This document shows positions 32,785 to 45,453 of a DNA stretch of 64,000 nucleotides, one piece after another. The position numbers and the translations under genes are program-made. How positions within the stretch are numbered: position 1 is the stretch's first letter; each line of letters starts with the position of its first letter. Below the pieces are notes generated by a model, which saw only the letters and a list, made by a program, of their open reading frames with translations, searched no databases and had not been told where the DNA came from. This DNA is from Bolinopsis microptera. Its lineage: Eukaryota; Ctenophora; Tentaculata; Lobata; Bolinopsidae. The stretch is from NCBI RefSeq assembly GCF_026151205.1, contig NC_087072.1, positions 18,708,103 through 18,772,102 on the forward strand, given 5' to 3'.

Positions 32785-35700
32785 TTATTCAGTAACTGAC
32801 AATTTGAATTGACTGGCTTGTTCTCGTTCCCGTGTCCGTCGTCTTTCCATTCTGGTCTTGTGTCTTTGTGTCTTTGTAGGCTGCAAACTGCAAGTTGCTG
32901 ACCTTTGGACCTTATTAACCGGCTCAATCGCATCTTCTTTACTTGATTCCAGTCGAGTAGACCCTAAATTGGCTCTCAGAGTTACCACACTTGTAGATGA
33001 CCGCCTTGTTATTGTATCCACACCTGAGCAAGTAATTACCGTACTGGTTTCAAATCTGAGCATTCTCATAGATGAGGTCCAGACCTTCCGTATCAGAGTT
33101 GTTAGATAGGAGCAGTAGAGCAAGGGGTTAATGACAGAGTTAATTGGGAGGATGACTATGGAGAATGTAGCGTACCAAGGAGAGGCATCCACTACATTGC
33201 AGTAATGCAGCGCAGACATTGTGATAAAAGGCACCCAAGAGAAAAAATCAGTCAAAATAATCATTGTCAGTTTTCGTTGCATGGCCAAATTTTTACCTCC
33301 ATTTCTTTTTCCTTTCAACTGTCGTGTTGATGATAGTGATACGCTGTAAATCAATGCGTAGGAAACTACAATGATTATAAAGCAGAGTAAGTTCAAGAAA
33401 AGGACTGTAATGGAGTAGAAAGCTTGAGGATCTTCTGGAATTACAAAGAACTTAAAGAGACAGACCCCATCATTTCCGTAAAAGTGCAGCTTCACACCAT
33501 TGACTCCACCGTAGTCCTGAGAAAACATGTTCCTGACTAGACGACTCACGGTAAACCACGGGAGATTTGGGTTTCCTCTGAACTTTGAATAGTATTTCTC
33601 AAGAATTGCGATGTGTTTTTGCTTTGTCGGGGCTCCTATGAATAATTTAATTTTAGAATCGTAGTACACACCGTTCACAAAGATGTCTTCAAGATAATCT
33701 ACTATTGGTAGATATGATATCAAGAAGGTAAGAGCGAACATGAATACAATGAGGCCGCCAATAATGAGTTTGTTTTTTACTGGCAAATGATCAACCGGAG
33801 CTGAGAAAATGGTGACTGATTTAAGTCGTGCTAAACTTAACACTACCATAGCAAACAGGGATATTTGCGACCCGATGAAGCTGACAACACCCATAGCAGC
33901 ACAGTAACCACTTGTTAGCCAGAGAAATCTTTCTTTGCAGTATTTGTCTTTAAGGAGAATATTCACAATAGATAAGACTATAAGATAAAGTCCAACCATA
34001 AGATCTCCAAGAGAAATCATTGCTATCATTAACCTGTTCAATAGTTTGAAAGAACATTTTATTCCTTTGATATGGTGATTTGATCTCAGTAGTACCACCA
34101 TGTTGAACGATACTGCTAGAATCCCGACCACCCATGATGAAATGGTCAAGAAATATCCTTCTATTATCTTGGTTGAATGAACACATTCGTCAGAGAAATC
34201 ACCACAATCATATTCACCATCATTAACGCTGCTAAATGGTATCATCTCTCCACTTTCTTTACATTGGAAATGATTGAGACAGTTGACTTCATCCGAGCCA
34301 TCCCCACAATCGTCAACTAGATTGCATACTTTATCATAAGTTATACAGTAACCGTTGTTACAGGAAAATAGGTTACTTACATATTCACCCTTTATCTTTG
34401 TGGCTATTGTCAAATAGTTCTCCTCACTCAAAGTATATACCCTACGATCCTTAATGTTATGACAAGAATCGTGTTTAACAGGGGTCAAAATACATGGAAC
34501 TTCATTACAGTATCCGGAACAAGTTAGATAAACATAAAGTTCTCCGTAAACGTAACTGCATTCATTGTTCGAAGAGGATGATATTGCGATATTCATCTTT
34601 CTTGGTTGAATCCCAAATGGGTGATCAGGTGCAACAAAATCAATACTTGAATGCAGATTAAGAGATCGGCTCTTTTCGAGATCTTCAAGTCCTGGCAGAT
34701 AATACCCAATATAGAGTTTTCCTTCGTGGCTTACCATTGCTCGACTTTGTATCCTTGGTAGATTTCTTGAGACTTCACAAATCTCGGTTTCTTTTTTGCT
34801 AGCACTAGATCTGTCACAAATCTTGCCATATTCTTTAAAGCATTTGGAAATGTTGGAGCAGAAAAAAACTTCAGAACAGGGAGTTACAGAGTCCAGATAC
34901 CTTTTAGTCCATCCTTCCCCACATACCTTCCAAGAGTCTTTATCTTCATCTTTCCCATTCAAACAATCCTCTTCTCCATCTACAACCCAGCTAAGAGGTA
35001 TCAGCTGTTCTGTTCTCGGTGTACTGCTGGAGAATTTTCTTTCACAAGTCTGTTTTGTCAAGGATTTACAAATATAGTTGTCTTCGTCTTTGCCTTCTGG
35101 ACAATCTTTGTGTCCATCACAAAATTGATGCTTGTGAATCACACACCCACCCTCTGCGGCATCACAATTCCTATCAAGTCCATTGTCACACAAACTGGTT
35201 TCTTTGCACAGTGCATATCGTGAAACATTTGTCATATAGCCATCAACTTTGCAGAGTAGTGGGGACTCTAAAACATGAGAACAGTTCAATTGATCTCTGT
35301 AATCCTGGCAAACAAGATAAAGCTCGTTGGGAACTGTGCATCTGTTACTTTGAATGAGGGTCAAGGTTTGTGATCCGAGATTTTCAGTGCTTGTGCAGGT
35401 TTCAGTTCCGATACAGTTGGCTTCATCTGAACCATCTAGACAGTCCTGATAACCGTCGCATAGGACTGCAGGGGGCACATAATCCGTACTCCAGGTATTG
35501 AATCCTATTCTTAGATGGAAGGTGTTTTTGCAGAATGTTCCAAAGTTATGATAGTCTTTGTTGCATCCAACTTCGTCCTGGCAAAGATAGCATCGGCATT
35601 TACCGTCACACTTTTGAGTCCTGTTAACCTGAAATTAATTTTCTTACTCAATTGTCTTAACAATTTGCATTATTTCAGCCCAGTTAGTTTTAGTTAATTT

Positions 35701-37336
35701 AAAACAGAGCTGGCAATAGTCTATGGAGCTTCAAGATACTCACGTATTCTTCGTTGTTGCAGACAAACATTTCATCTTCACAGAACTGTTCGTCAACGTT
35801 AGTGTTGGTACAGGAGCTCTGTCCATCGCATTGAAAGAAGTACGTCATCTCGTTTCCCCCTTAGTAAATTGTAATAAAACCTTGATGTAGAAATGATGCG
35901 AATGATGCCCTACAGTTGCATTGATCAGTCTTCCATACAATAAATTCAGATTTAAATTCATTGGCCAAAACATGTGTTGTTATATATGTAATTTTTACCT
36001 TGGCTGACATATTTGGGATTATACTTCTGCCACCATTCTCCCTTTTCGTTCAGATACCACGTATTTTCAAGGTAGTAATTACATATGAAGGAGCCACAGA
36101 GCATGGGACCATCCGTCTGATACTGGTACTGTGGACATGTCACGTGACCACAAACTTGATAGAATCCGGGATCATTCTCACAGATTGCTGTGTGTTCCTG
36201 CAATGAGAATGATTAAGTCTAATCGATCTGCTCGATGGAAATCATAGACAAATTTTTGATTAAGTTGAAAAGTACCCTCAAATAAGGACAACTCACCTGA
36301 AAATCACAGAGTTCGATAGGTACTTGGTAGTAGATATCAGAATGGGTACATTTGTAGTAAGATGTTCCGTTTATATTGCACTGCAACTTCAGGTAGTCTC
36401 TCACTTCCACTATTTTACATTCCCCATCTTTTATATCTGGGGTAATAAACATTTATAATGAATATTCAGTACAACGAAAACATTATGATCAACAGTAATC
36501 AGTAATGTTATCGTGGAGGTTTTATTAAGAGGGCAGGGGGGTCTTTATGAAATTTCTCTCGAAATTGATGTTATAGTTGTTTCTAATAGAGGGGAGTGAT
36601 ATCTATTTGCTACTTTCGGTCCCATGGAAAAATATTGTTCCTAGACGAAATTATTGCCCGTCAAAGGTCAGCGCTGATGAGTAATTGTATTTCGCGAGCG
36701 ATTTTCAATCGCGCGCCCTGAAAATCGAGTCTAAAAATCTATCTTCTCCTACATTTTTTGAGCAATCACCTTGAAACTTTTAGGATATGTTCTAAGGACC
36801 ATAATTTAGAAGATGTCACTCTTTTTAGAATTTCGAGATAGGCCTTTAAACATTTTTTATTCCATTTTGAAAATCTTGGACCTGGAAAAAAAGAGGTCCA
36901 AGATTTTCAAAATGGAATAAAAATGTTTAAAGGCCTATCTCGAAATTCTAAAAAGAGCGAAATCTTCTAAATGGTCCTTAGAACATATCCTGAAAGTTTC
37001 AAGGTGATTGCTCAAAAAATGTAGGAGAAGATAGATTGAAAATCGCTCGCGCAATACAATTACACATTAGCGCTGACCTTTGACCGGCAATAATTTCGTC
37101 TAGGAACAATATTTTTCCATGGGACCAAAAGTAGCAGATAGATATCACTCCCCTCCATTAGAAACAACTATAAAATCAATTTCGAGAGAAATTTCATAAA
37201 GACCCCCCTGCCTCCTTAATCAGTTTCGTTTTGCTGATGATCTGATTCGAAACATACCTGTTATATTGCGATAAGCAACAGTAATTTCAAACAGCAACAT
37301 CATCATAGTCAGCATCGCAGCGATCGAGATGTTCAT
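32785..37336 (-). CDS. LDLa-repeat GPCR, paralogue 1 (GRL101/relaxin-receptor-like 7TM)
   Basis: Exons 37336-37258, 36436-36297, 36197-35999, 35859-35744 and 35628-32785, all GT-AG, sum 3,378 bases, 1,125 residues. Exon 1 encodes a signal peptide. Exons 2-4 are Cys-rich ectodomain. Exon 5 holds LDLa-type modules at about residues 229-250 (CDGYQDCLDGSDEANC), 344-361, 391-408, 609-628 and 644-660, then a rhodopsin-family 7TM from about 668. The 7TM has LISLGDLMVG-like TM2, NDGVCLF before TM5, MIILTDF..WVPF in TM6 and ILPINSVINPLLY in TM7. No leucine-rich repeats are present. The TM3 DRY box is Ala-Arg-Leu. The second extracellular loop is about 95 residues. Ligand unknown. It lies inside NME5 intron 4 on the opposite strand. 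Confidence 0.9.
36529..37215. mobile_element. 687-bp foldback MITE with TTAA target site, in intron 1 of GPCR 1
   Basis: The element is a nearly perfect palindrome: the left arm (36529-36885) is repeated inverted in the right arm (36900-37215), meeting at an A-rich centre. Ends are GAGGGCAGGGGGGTC and the complement of GGAGGCAGGGGGGTC. TTAA flanks both sides (36525-36528 and 37216-37219), which fits piggyBac, Kolobok or Sola3-type transposases. It sits between exons 1 and 2, about 40 bases from the exon 1 donor. A second, right-arm-deleted copy lies at the equivalent place in GPCR 3. Confidence 0.88.
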
Positions 37337-38079
37337 AATCGGTATTTTGATTGTTGGATCGTCCTCCGAGTTCGACTTGAAGTTGCAGCACAAATTCTAA
37401 TCCATAACCGAAAGGCAATATTGTTATACAGGCTCTTTAATTTTAACAGGAGAACTTTATTGCTTATGCTGGTTGAGCGACATGGCATGAGTACAATTTA
37501 ATGACATGAGCATTGAGCGCGAAAAATGTATTATGATGTAATGAAATCTATACAGAAAGGGCCTTGACCATTCCACAAAGCAAAAGGAGATAAGTTCCTC
37601 AATCTCTAGCTTACTAGAATCACCTCATTGATTCATGCATTCATTCACTATTATGCTCAAGGTAGGAATAAATCAGGGAAATATTAAATATCCAAAGCCT
37701 CAAATAAATATCAAAGGTCAGCTCCAACACAATATGCAGCGGCATCAAAGGGTGAGCAGCATTCATATATTCTTATTGGGGTAAACAACAAGAATTATAG
37801 GCAATCTGAGAAGCAATCGATAATTAAATAGCCTAAAGAAAACGGTTAACACGTGTAATGAATCCAAATGGAAAACATACCATGGCCTGGATCCATAATA
37901 CCAAGGACTTGTTATAGTTATAAATGAAAAGCTCGAATATGATCTTGGCAAATCCCAGATCCAAAATAAAGTTACCTCGCGGTTTTATTATTATTTTATA
38001 TACGTGTTCTAATGAGCCATTGATAAGTAGTTGTAGTCGACACAGCCTTGATGAGCTTCGAATAAAGAATGAATGTCAG

Positions 38080-38164
38080 ACATAAGACAAAGAAACGTTT
38101 AACAATAGAGAGAGTTGAACTACTATCTCTATTGGTCAACGTTTCTTTATTTAATGTCTTATGT
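38080..38164. repeat. 85-bp hairpin
   Basis: Arms ACATAAGACA-AAGAAACGTT-TAACAATAGAGA and the matching TCTCTATTG-AACGTTTCTTT-TGTCTTATGT pair around a loop of about 14 bases. The stem is long and nearly perfect. It could be a small foldback MITE or a transcribed hairpin (it lies inside the NME5 intron). No target duplication was identified. Confidence 0.55.
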
Positions 38165-39129
38165 TCCACCGAAAAAAAGAGACAGAGAAGTATGGACAGT
38201 GTAACGCCTAAATTGTCGTTTAGATAGTGACAAGTTTTAATGCGTTTTTTTGCACACAAAACTTTATTCAGATGACAAACGAGGCTCCGTGTTCTATGAT
38301 ATACACATAACTATACGGTTTACACATAACATAATGTCCAGCTGATAATAGTGACTAAACTGTAGCTGGACAGTGGACAGCTGCCTCTGTATTCTTAGCT
38401 CCCGTCTATTATTCATGAGCGCACTGTAGTAGTACTAAAGATCAGAGCCCTAGTGGCTAGCACACCAAGACACAGGGAGGACAAGTGCCACTCAACTCCA
38501 CATACTCATTATTATTCTGTTTTTATTTGTTAAATATTTATTAGGGCACATGAGTTTAACAAGTAGACAAGGTGCTAGACACTAAACACATGAGGAAATG
38601 CGTTTCATACGTCAGACAAATAAGGCCTCCAACAAAAATTGTTCTGATCGCTTTTTTGAAAGTGACTCAGGCCCCAGTGGATACCAAGCATAAAACATAA
38701 TGCTTGACTAAATTCCGCCAGCAACGGCTTGAAAACAAGGGAAATGGGCCAAAATAGCTTTCTCATAATTAGATGTCTCAAATGGTTGACTGTAGAGTTT
38801 TCTAACAATATTGGTGTAATGAACCTCAGGTCATTACATTTTATACTCTGTTAGTCAGTGGAAAAAGCGAACAACCGATCAAATTCTCGGTGTTGTTTGG
38901 GAACAGTTAAATTTAAGTTTATCATTTCAGCATTTCTTTTTGTTTGTAACTTGAAGGAGACAATTTCATCTAAAATTTTCATATATATACATAAAATGAA
39001 TAACATAGTATTGCCTATTGATCCGTATTAACAAGTGAGGTTTGACAACCCAGCCTTGTTTTAGACGTTGTTACATATATTCACTTTATAAATTCAATCG
39101 AATTTATAAAGTTATCAGTTCAAAACAAT

Positions 39130-42100
39130 TCAAAGAGTGTTAACTCTTACATTTTCACGTGATGATTCTTCACTGGCAATAACTGATCCCCTTGTGTCCG
39201 GACTAATTGTATTTTCCTGCATCTCAACAGCACCTTCTAAGGGATTGTCGTCAGAATGCGAGGCACGGCGCCTGGCACAAGTCCATATGTTTGATTTTCG
39301 TATACGAGTACACACTTCTCCTATGTATGAATTGTAGAGCAGCGGGTTGATTACGGAGTTGATTGGAAGAATCAAGACAGAAAGAATTGCATACCATGGC
39401 GAAGCATCAAAAACGTGCATGTAATGCAGGACAGATACAAGTATGAATGGGATCCAACATAAAAAGTCAGTTAAAATCATCATCGCAAGTTTTCGTTGCA
39501 TGGCTAATTCCCTTCTTCTAGATCTACTTCCTGCGTTATTACCAAGTCTTCTTGAAGAAGAAGTAGATTTTAGGTGAATGAAGGTATATGAAAATGTAAT
39601 GATCAAAAAGGAAAGGAAATTGATCAACAGAACAGACAAGGAGTAAGAAGCCTGAGGGTCATCTGGGGTGACAAAGTATTTGAACAAACAGACCCCATCA
39701 TTTCCGTAAAAGTGCAGCTTCACACCATTGACTCCACCGTAGTCCTGAGAAAACATGTTTCTGACTAGACGCCTCACGGTAGACCACGGCAGATTTGGGT
39801 TTCCTCTGAACTTTGAGTAGTACTTTTCCAGGATCGCAATATGTTTCTGCTTAGATGGTGCACCGATAAATAGTTTGATCTTGGGATTATAGAATAGACC
39901 ATTTACGAAGAAATCTTCGAATTTGTTCATTAATGGAATATACGAGATCGTAATCGAAATGGTGAGCACTGTAAGTGCAATAGTGATCATGGCAACAAAC
40001 TGTTTCAGAGGCATGGATCTGTTTCTATTGGATGGCATGCTTGTTCGACTCACCATTTTCATCCTGCTTACACCTAAAACTACCATAGCAAACAGTGATA
40101 TCTGCGAACCAGTGGAACTCACGACTCCCATACCAGCACAGTATCCACTTGTTAGCCAGGTGAATCTCTCTTTGCAGTATGTGTCTTTGAGAAGAATATT
40201 CACAACTGACAAGACGATTAGATAAAGTCCGACCATTAGATCCCCGAGTGATATCAACAGAATCATTAACTGATTTAGGAGTTTATAAGGGCAATTCATG
40301 GCTTTCAACTGAGGGAGTGACTTAACAAATGTTACTGCATTCAAGATAAATGCAAGGATTCCAATAACCCATGAAACAACCGTCAGGAAAAGTCCATCAA
40401 TGATCTGTTCAGTGTTCGAACATTCGTCAGAGAAATCACCACAATCATATTCACCATCATTAACGCTGCTAATTGGTATCATCTCTCCACTTTCTTTACA
40501 TTGGAAATGATTGAGACAGTTGATTTCATCCGAGCCATCCCCACAATCGTCAACTAGATTGCATACTTTATCATACGTTATACAGTAACCGTTGTTACAG
40601 GAAAATAAGTTGCTTACATATTCACCCTTTATCTTTGTGGCTATTGTCAAATAGTATTTCTCACTCAAAGTAAATACCCGATGATCCTTAATGTTATGAC
40701 AAGAATCGTGTTTAACAGGGGTCAAAATACATGGAACTTCATTACAGTATCCGGAACAAGTTAGATAGACATAAAGTTCTCCGTAAACGAAACTGCATTC
40801 ATTGTTCGAAGGAGATGATATTGCGATATTCAACTTTCTTGGTTGAACCCCGAATGGGTGATCAGGTGCAACAAAATCAATACTCGAACGATTTTTAAGA
40901 GAAAAATCCTTCTCGAGGTTTTCAAGTCCTGGTAAATAGTGACCAATGAAAAGACATCCTCGATATCTAACCATTGCTTGACTTTGTATCCATGGGAGAT
41001 TTCTTGAGACTTCACAAATCTCGGTTTCTTTATCACTAGTGCCGGCTCTGTCACAAAGGTTACCGTATTCTTCAAAGTTATAGGAAATGTTGGAGCTGAG
41101 AAAAACATCAGAACAGGGAGTTCTAGAGTCCAGATACCTTTTAGTCCATCCTTCCCCACAGACCTTCCAAGAGTCTTTATCTTCATCTTTCCCATTCAAA
41201 CAATCCTCTACTCCATCTACAACCCAGCTAAGAGGTATCAGCTGTTCTGTTCTCGGTGTACTGCTGGAGAATTTTCTTTCACAAGTCTGTTTTGTCGAAG
41301 ATTTACAAATGGAGTTGTCTTCGTCTTTGCCTTCTGGACAATCTTTGTGTCCATCACAAAACTGATGCTTGTGAATCACACACCCACCCTCTGCAGCATC
41401 ACAATTCCTATCAAGTCCATTGTCACATAAGCTGGTTTCTTTGCACAGTGCATATCGTGAAACAGTTGTCATAAAGCCATCAACTTTGCAGAGTAGTGGG
41501 GACTCTAAAACATGAGAACAGTTCAATTGATCTCTGTAATCCTGGCAAACAAGATAAAGCTCGTTGGGAACTGTGCATCTGTTACTTTGAATGAGGGTCA
41601 AGGTTTGTGATCCGAGATTCTCAGTGCTTGTGCAGGTTTCAGTTCCGATACAGTTGGTTTCATCTGAACCATCTAGACAGTCCTGATAACCGTCGCATAG
41701 GACTGCAGGGGGCACATAGTCCGTACTCCAGGTATTGAATCCTATTCTTAGATGGAAGGTGTTTTTGCAGAATGTTCCAAAGTTATGATAGTCTTTGTTG
41801 CATCCAACTTCGTCCTGGCAAAGATAGCATTGGCATTTTCCGTCACACTTTTGAGTCATGTTAACCTGAAATTAATTTTCTTACTCAATTGTCTTAACAA
41901 TTTGCATTATTTCAGCCCAGTTAGTTTTAGTTAATTTAAAACAGAGCTGGAAATAGTCCAAGGAGCTTCAAGATACTCACGTATTCTTCGTTGTTGCAGA
42001 CAAACATTTCATCTTCACAGAACTGTTCGTCAACGTTAGTGTTGGTACAGGAGCTCTGTCCATCGCATTGAAAGAAGTACGTCATCTCGTTTCCACCTTA

Positions 42101-42985
42101 GTAAATTGTAATACAAAATTATATGTAGAAAATTCGTAATGTCTGTCTTTGATGCCCTACAGTTGATCATCGGTCTTCCATCTGACAAATTTAGATGTAA
42201 CTTCTGTAGTACTATTGGCCAAAACATGTGATATTAAGCGCATTTTTACCTTGGCTGACATATTTGGGATTATACTTCTGCCACCATTCTTCCTTTTCGT
42301 TCAGATACCACGTATTTTCAAGGTAGTAATTACACATGAAGGAGCCACAGAGCATGGGACCATCCATCTGATACTGGTACTGTGGACATGTCACGTGACC
42401 ACAAACTTGATAGAATCCGGGATCATTCTCACAGATTGCTGTGTGTTCCTGCAATAATAATGATTAAGTCTAATCAATCAGCTAGATAAAAGTCATAAAC
42501 ATTTTTTGATTAAAAAGTTGAATATGACCCTCAAATAAAGACAGCTTAATACCTGAAAATCACAGAGTTTGATAGGTACTTGATAGTAGATATCAGAATG
42601 AGTACATTTGTAATAGGTCGTCCCATTTACGTCACACTCCTGTTTCAAGTACGACATTACCTCCACAATCCGACAGTTCTTAGAAATTTCTGAGGATACA
42701 AATCATTTCATTGTATTGACACACTGTTTTGGAGTTGGGCTGCAAGTGTTGATTTTCGATTGACTTTTAAATGAGAAAATATTCAATTCTGAAAGTTCAA
42801 CTAACCGTTCGCGTAGGTGATTCTTCAAAAATATACGTATAAGGGAGAAAATAACTAAATACTTAATATAATAATGTATGTTATTAAACCTTACCTGTGG
42901 CACTAGAAATATCATTTGCACATTGTGTGGGTTCCACGAACACAGAAATAAGGACTGCAGCTACTGTCACAAATATATTATTCAT
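39130..42985 (-). CDS. LDLa-repeat GPCR, paralogue 2
   Basis: Exons 42985-42895, 42689-42553, 42448-42250, 42096-41981 and 41865-39130, all GT-AG, sum 3,279 bases, 1,092 residues. Same plan as paralogue 1: signal peptide (MNNIFVTVAAVLISVFVEPT), Cys-rich exons 2-4, then a large exon with LDLa-type modules and the 7TM. The G-protein motif after TM3 is Ser-Arg-Met; TM7 has NPLLYNSYI. Exon 5 is nearly identical to paralogues 1 and 3 over the LDLa region and the long second extracellular loop. It differs in TM1, TM4, intracellular loop 3 and the tail. A hAT element (43140-45445) lies only 155 bases upstream of the start codon and may have replaced or supplied promoter sequence. Confidence 0.9.
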
Positions 42986-43750
42986 AATCTGAACCAATGT
43001 CTGAATATTCCTAAAGCAGAATTTATTTCGATAAATAAAATTATTGATTTATGTGTCACTGGTCTGGCCCCAATTTAAAATCACAAAAATCTTGACGTTG
43101 TCAAAAAATATTTGTTCGCCTTTCCGCAATCATACAAATTAGGAACCGACCGGTCTAGGGTTTGGCTGCCGGACCGGAATTGAAACGACCAGATATCAAT
43201 CTATTTTCCGGTTTGCCGGATTTTTCCTGGCCGGAACCGGGTAATAAAAAGAGGAAATTTGAGGCTGCCGGAAATTGCCGGAAAATAAAATTAATCCTTG
43301 ATTGTGGGTTTTTATCAATTATAATATTAAAAGCCATGTGGACACAATAAAAAACTTACAGTCCGACTATAAAATGTGTTCATGCCCTATCGGCTATCTC
43401 AAATTTCAACCAATGGTTGATATGTTGTGCGAGCAGTGCAGAGGTCACTGATTGATCTATTGTATGAGCAGAGCTAGAGCCTAGAAGGAGAAACGGGTTG
43501 GAATAAAATCAAAACGCACATTTCAAGAATTCACAACATTTTGCGTAGCACAAATGAAGAAATTGTTTTAGAAGTAAAACCCAAAATTCAGCATGTTCGT
43601 GGTGTCTTTATAACCGAGGATAATATCCATAGTTTTTTAATAGCATAATGGCCTTTATTTCCAAGCCTTGGTATAAGGGGAGTTAGTAACGGGTTTGCTT
43701 GCCACAAAAAAGAAGGAACCCTCTGCTAACTGCTTGCAATGTTCATGAAT

Positions 43751-45128
43751 AAAGCATTATTTTTGTCATTGGTCTTGGACTTTGCAGATGATATAGCACT
43801 TATATATCCGAGGACATGGACAAGGCTAACGAGTTTCTGCTCCGAGTAGTATCGGCGGCAGCGAGCGTGGGGCTACACATACACGAAGGCAAAACCAGGG
43901 TTATGACATTGAATATGGAGGATCGATATAGCGACCTCCAAAGCTGATCTTGTAAAGCCATAGAAAATGTGGATGATTTCATCTAGTTTAGGCTCCTGGA
44001 TTGAGAGCACAGATAGGGAGATAAGGGTTAGAAAGGGAAAAGCATGGGGTGCCCTACATAGACTGAAGGATATCTGGAGATCCAAACTCTCAAAGAGCCT
44101 TAAGACTAGATTGTTCATAGCGGCTTGTGAGTCAGTACTGCTCTACGGATTAGAAACCTGGACACGGACAAAGGCTCAAGAGAAAAGTTTGGACGGGACA
44201 TACACAAAGATGCTGCGCATGGTGCTGGGTATCTCATGGAAGGGCAAGGTCAGACGGTCAGCAATATAAATTTGTATGGTTGCCTACCAAGGCTGTCAAA
44301 CAAGTTACGAAGCATGAGATTAAAAATGGCGGGACACTGCATCAGACATCCTGAGCTACTTGCCAGTGATTTAGTCTTATGGGAACCTATGCATAGTAAA
44401 GCACAGCAAGGCCGACCAAGACAAAGTTCGAGGCTGGGCCAAGATGGCCCACGAAAGCATAGCATTGGGATGTTCTGCCTACATCTGGGGTGTGGCAACC
44501 CTGTGAAAGGTTGCCGGTGAAATCAGAGTGACTGGTGGAGGATGGTGTATAGAGTGACATGATTCAAAATAATACGCTTATTTGCCAGCTGGGTTTGGAA
44601 GAGTAGTAAGAGACGAGACAGCAAATGAGTTAATACTCTAAGTCACCCCAGTCTGATCCAGCTCTTCCGGCACATTTAGGCGTTTGGTGCGGTTAGCGAA
44701 ATTGATAATCGTGGTGATGTGTTGGTTGTCGAATATGTCATTGACAGAGAGGTAGTAGTCTTGGAAATATTGGCCTCTAATTTGGGCAATAGCCGGACAC
44801 TGTCCAAGGAAGCGTGAGACAGTTTCCTCTCCGTCGCCGCACATAGGGCAAGCAATGGTGTTTGATTTGCTAATAGTGTGAAGGTGTTTGTTTAGGCCGC
44901 AGTGACCCGTGATGAGGTGAACTGCAGTTCTGTAATCTTGTCTGTTGTTGCTGAGTGTAGTGTTGAGGTTTTTGATGATGTTGGCGTGTTTATGGCCAAG
45001 TGTCAGTTTGGTGTGTACAAAGTTACTTGTCTATGTTACTGAAGGAAGTTGGGACAAACTCTAAAGAGGAACTGCGAACACTGATGCGGGACAGGGATAT
45101 ATGGAGGGGCTTATCTGGCGTAGATCGG
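43751..45128 (+). pseudogene. LINE reverse-transcriptase C-terminal fragment inside hAT 2
   Basis: Reads DFADDIALI, then (frameshift) ANEFLLRVVSAAASVGLHIH. Later blocks are GSWIESTDREIRVRKGKAWG, LHRLKDIWRSKLSKSLKTRL, ESVLLYGLETWT, SLDGTYTKMLRMVL, NLYGCLPRLSNKLR and MAGHCIRHPE. The end (EELRTLMRDRDIWRGL at about 45070-45115) lies beyond an antisense insertion. This is the thumb and C-terminal part of a common animal LINE; several frameshifts and stops make it dead. Confidence 0.75.
44638..45010 (-). pseudogene. second LINE C-terminal fragment, antisense, nested in the first
   Basis: The minus-strand frame reads DYRTAVHLITGHCGLNKHLH, then ACPMCGDGEETVSRFLGQCP and continues to a stop at 44638. 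The TGH..L..HL and C..CG..EET..H.L..CP blocks identify the C-terminus of an I/Jockey-type LINE. It interrupts the plus-strand LINE fragment. Confidence 0.7.
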
Positions 45129-45453
45129 AATTATTTCCAACATAGTAGTAGTAGTAGTGGTCTTGGTAGCTACTTCGACTCTTTTTGATACACAAAATCT
45201 GACATGAACGGGTCTATAACATTCGCTGACAGATAACAAGCTACAGTGAACTCACTGGTCACTGAGAGCACTGACTGGATGTCCATTAGCAATAATTCAG
45301 ACAAAAATATGCATGTCAGGAACATTTAAAAAAGAAATTTCCAGTTGAATATCCGGTCAAATTCTTGAAAACCGGACCGGAACCGGATACAAAAGCCGGA
45401 TATCCGGCCGGAACCATATTCTGCCGGATATCCGGTTAGTTCCTAATACAAAT

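Larger units (their letters stand above)
43140..45445. mobile_element. hAT transposon 2, carrying two LINE fragments
   Basis: Ends TAGGAACCGACCGG and a mutated complement (CCGGTTAGTTCCTA) match hAT 1. The target duplication ATACAAAT lies at 43132-43139 and 45446-45453. The subterminal regions again consist of CCGGAT/GCCGGA words. No transposase is present. The interior is occupied by a decayed plus-strand LINE piece (43751-45128), itself interrupted by a minus-strand LINE piece (44638-45010). It is inserted between LDLa-GPCR 2 and the intergenic region upstream of it. Confidence 0.85.

Noticed and set aside
34796-35357. Plus-strand open frames across the receptor exons (also 41087-41474, 50462-50849)
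   Set aside because: Antisense shadows of the conserved, stop-poor LDLa coding sequence in the three GPCR genes.
36529-37215. Long inverted repeat as an assembly palindrome artefact
   Set aside because: It has TTAA on both sides and a second, partly deleted copy in a paralogous gene, which fits a genuine foldback element.
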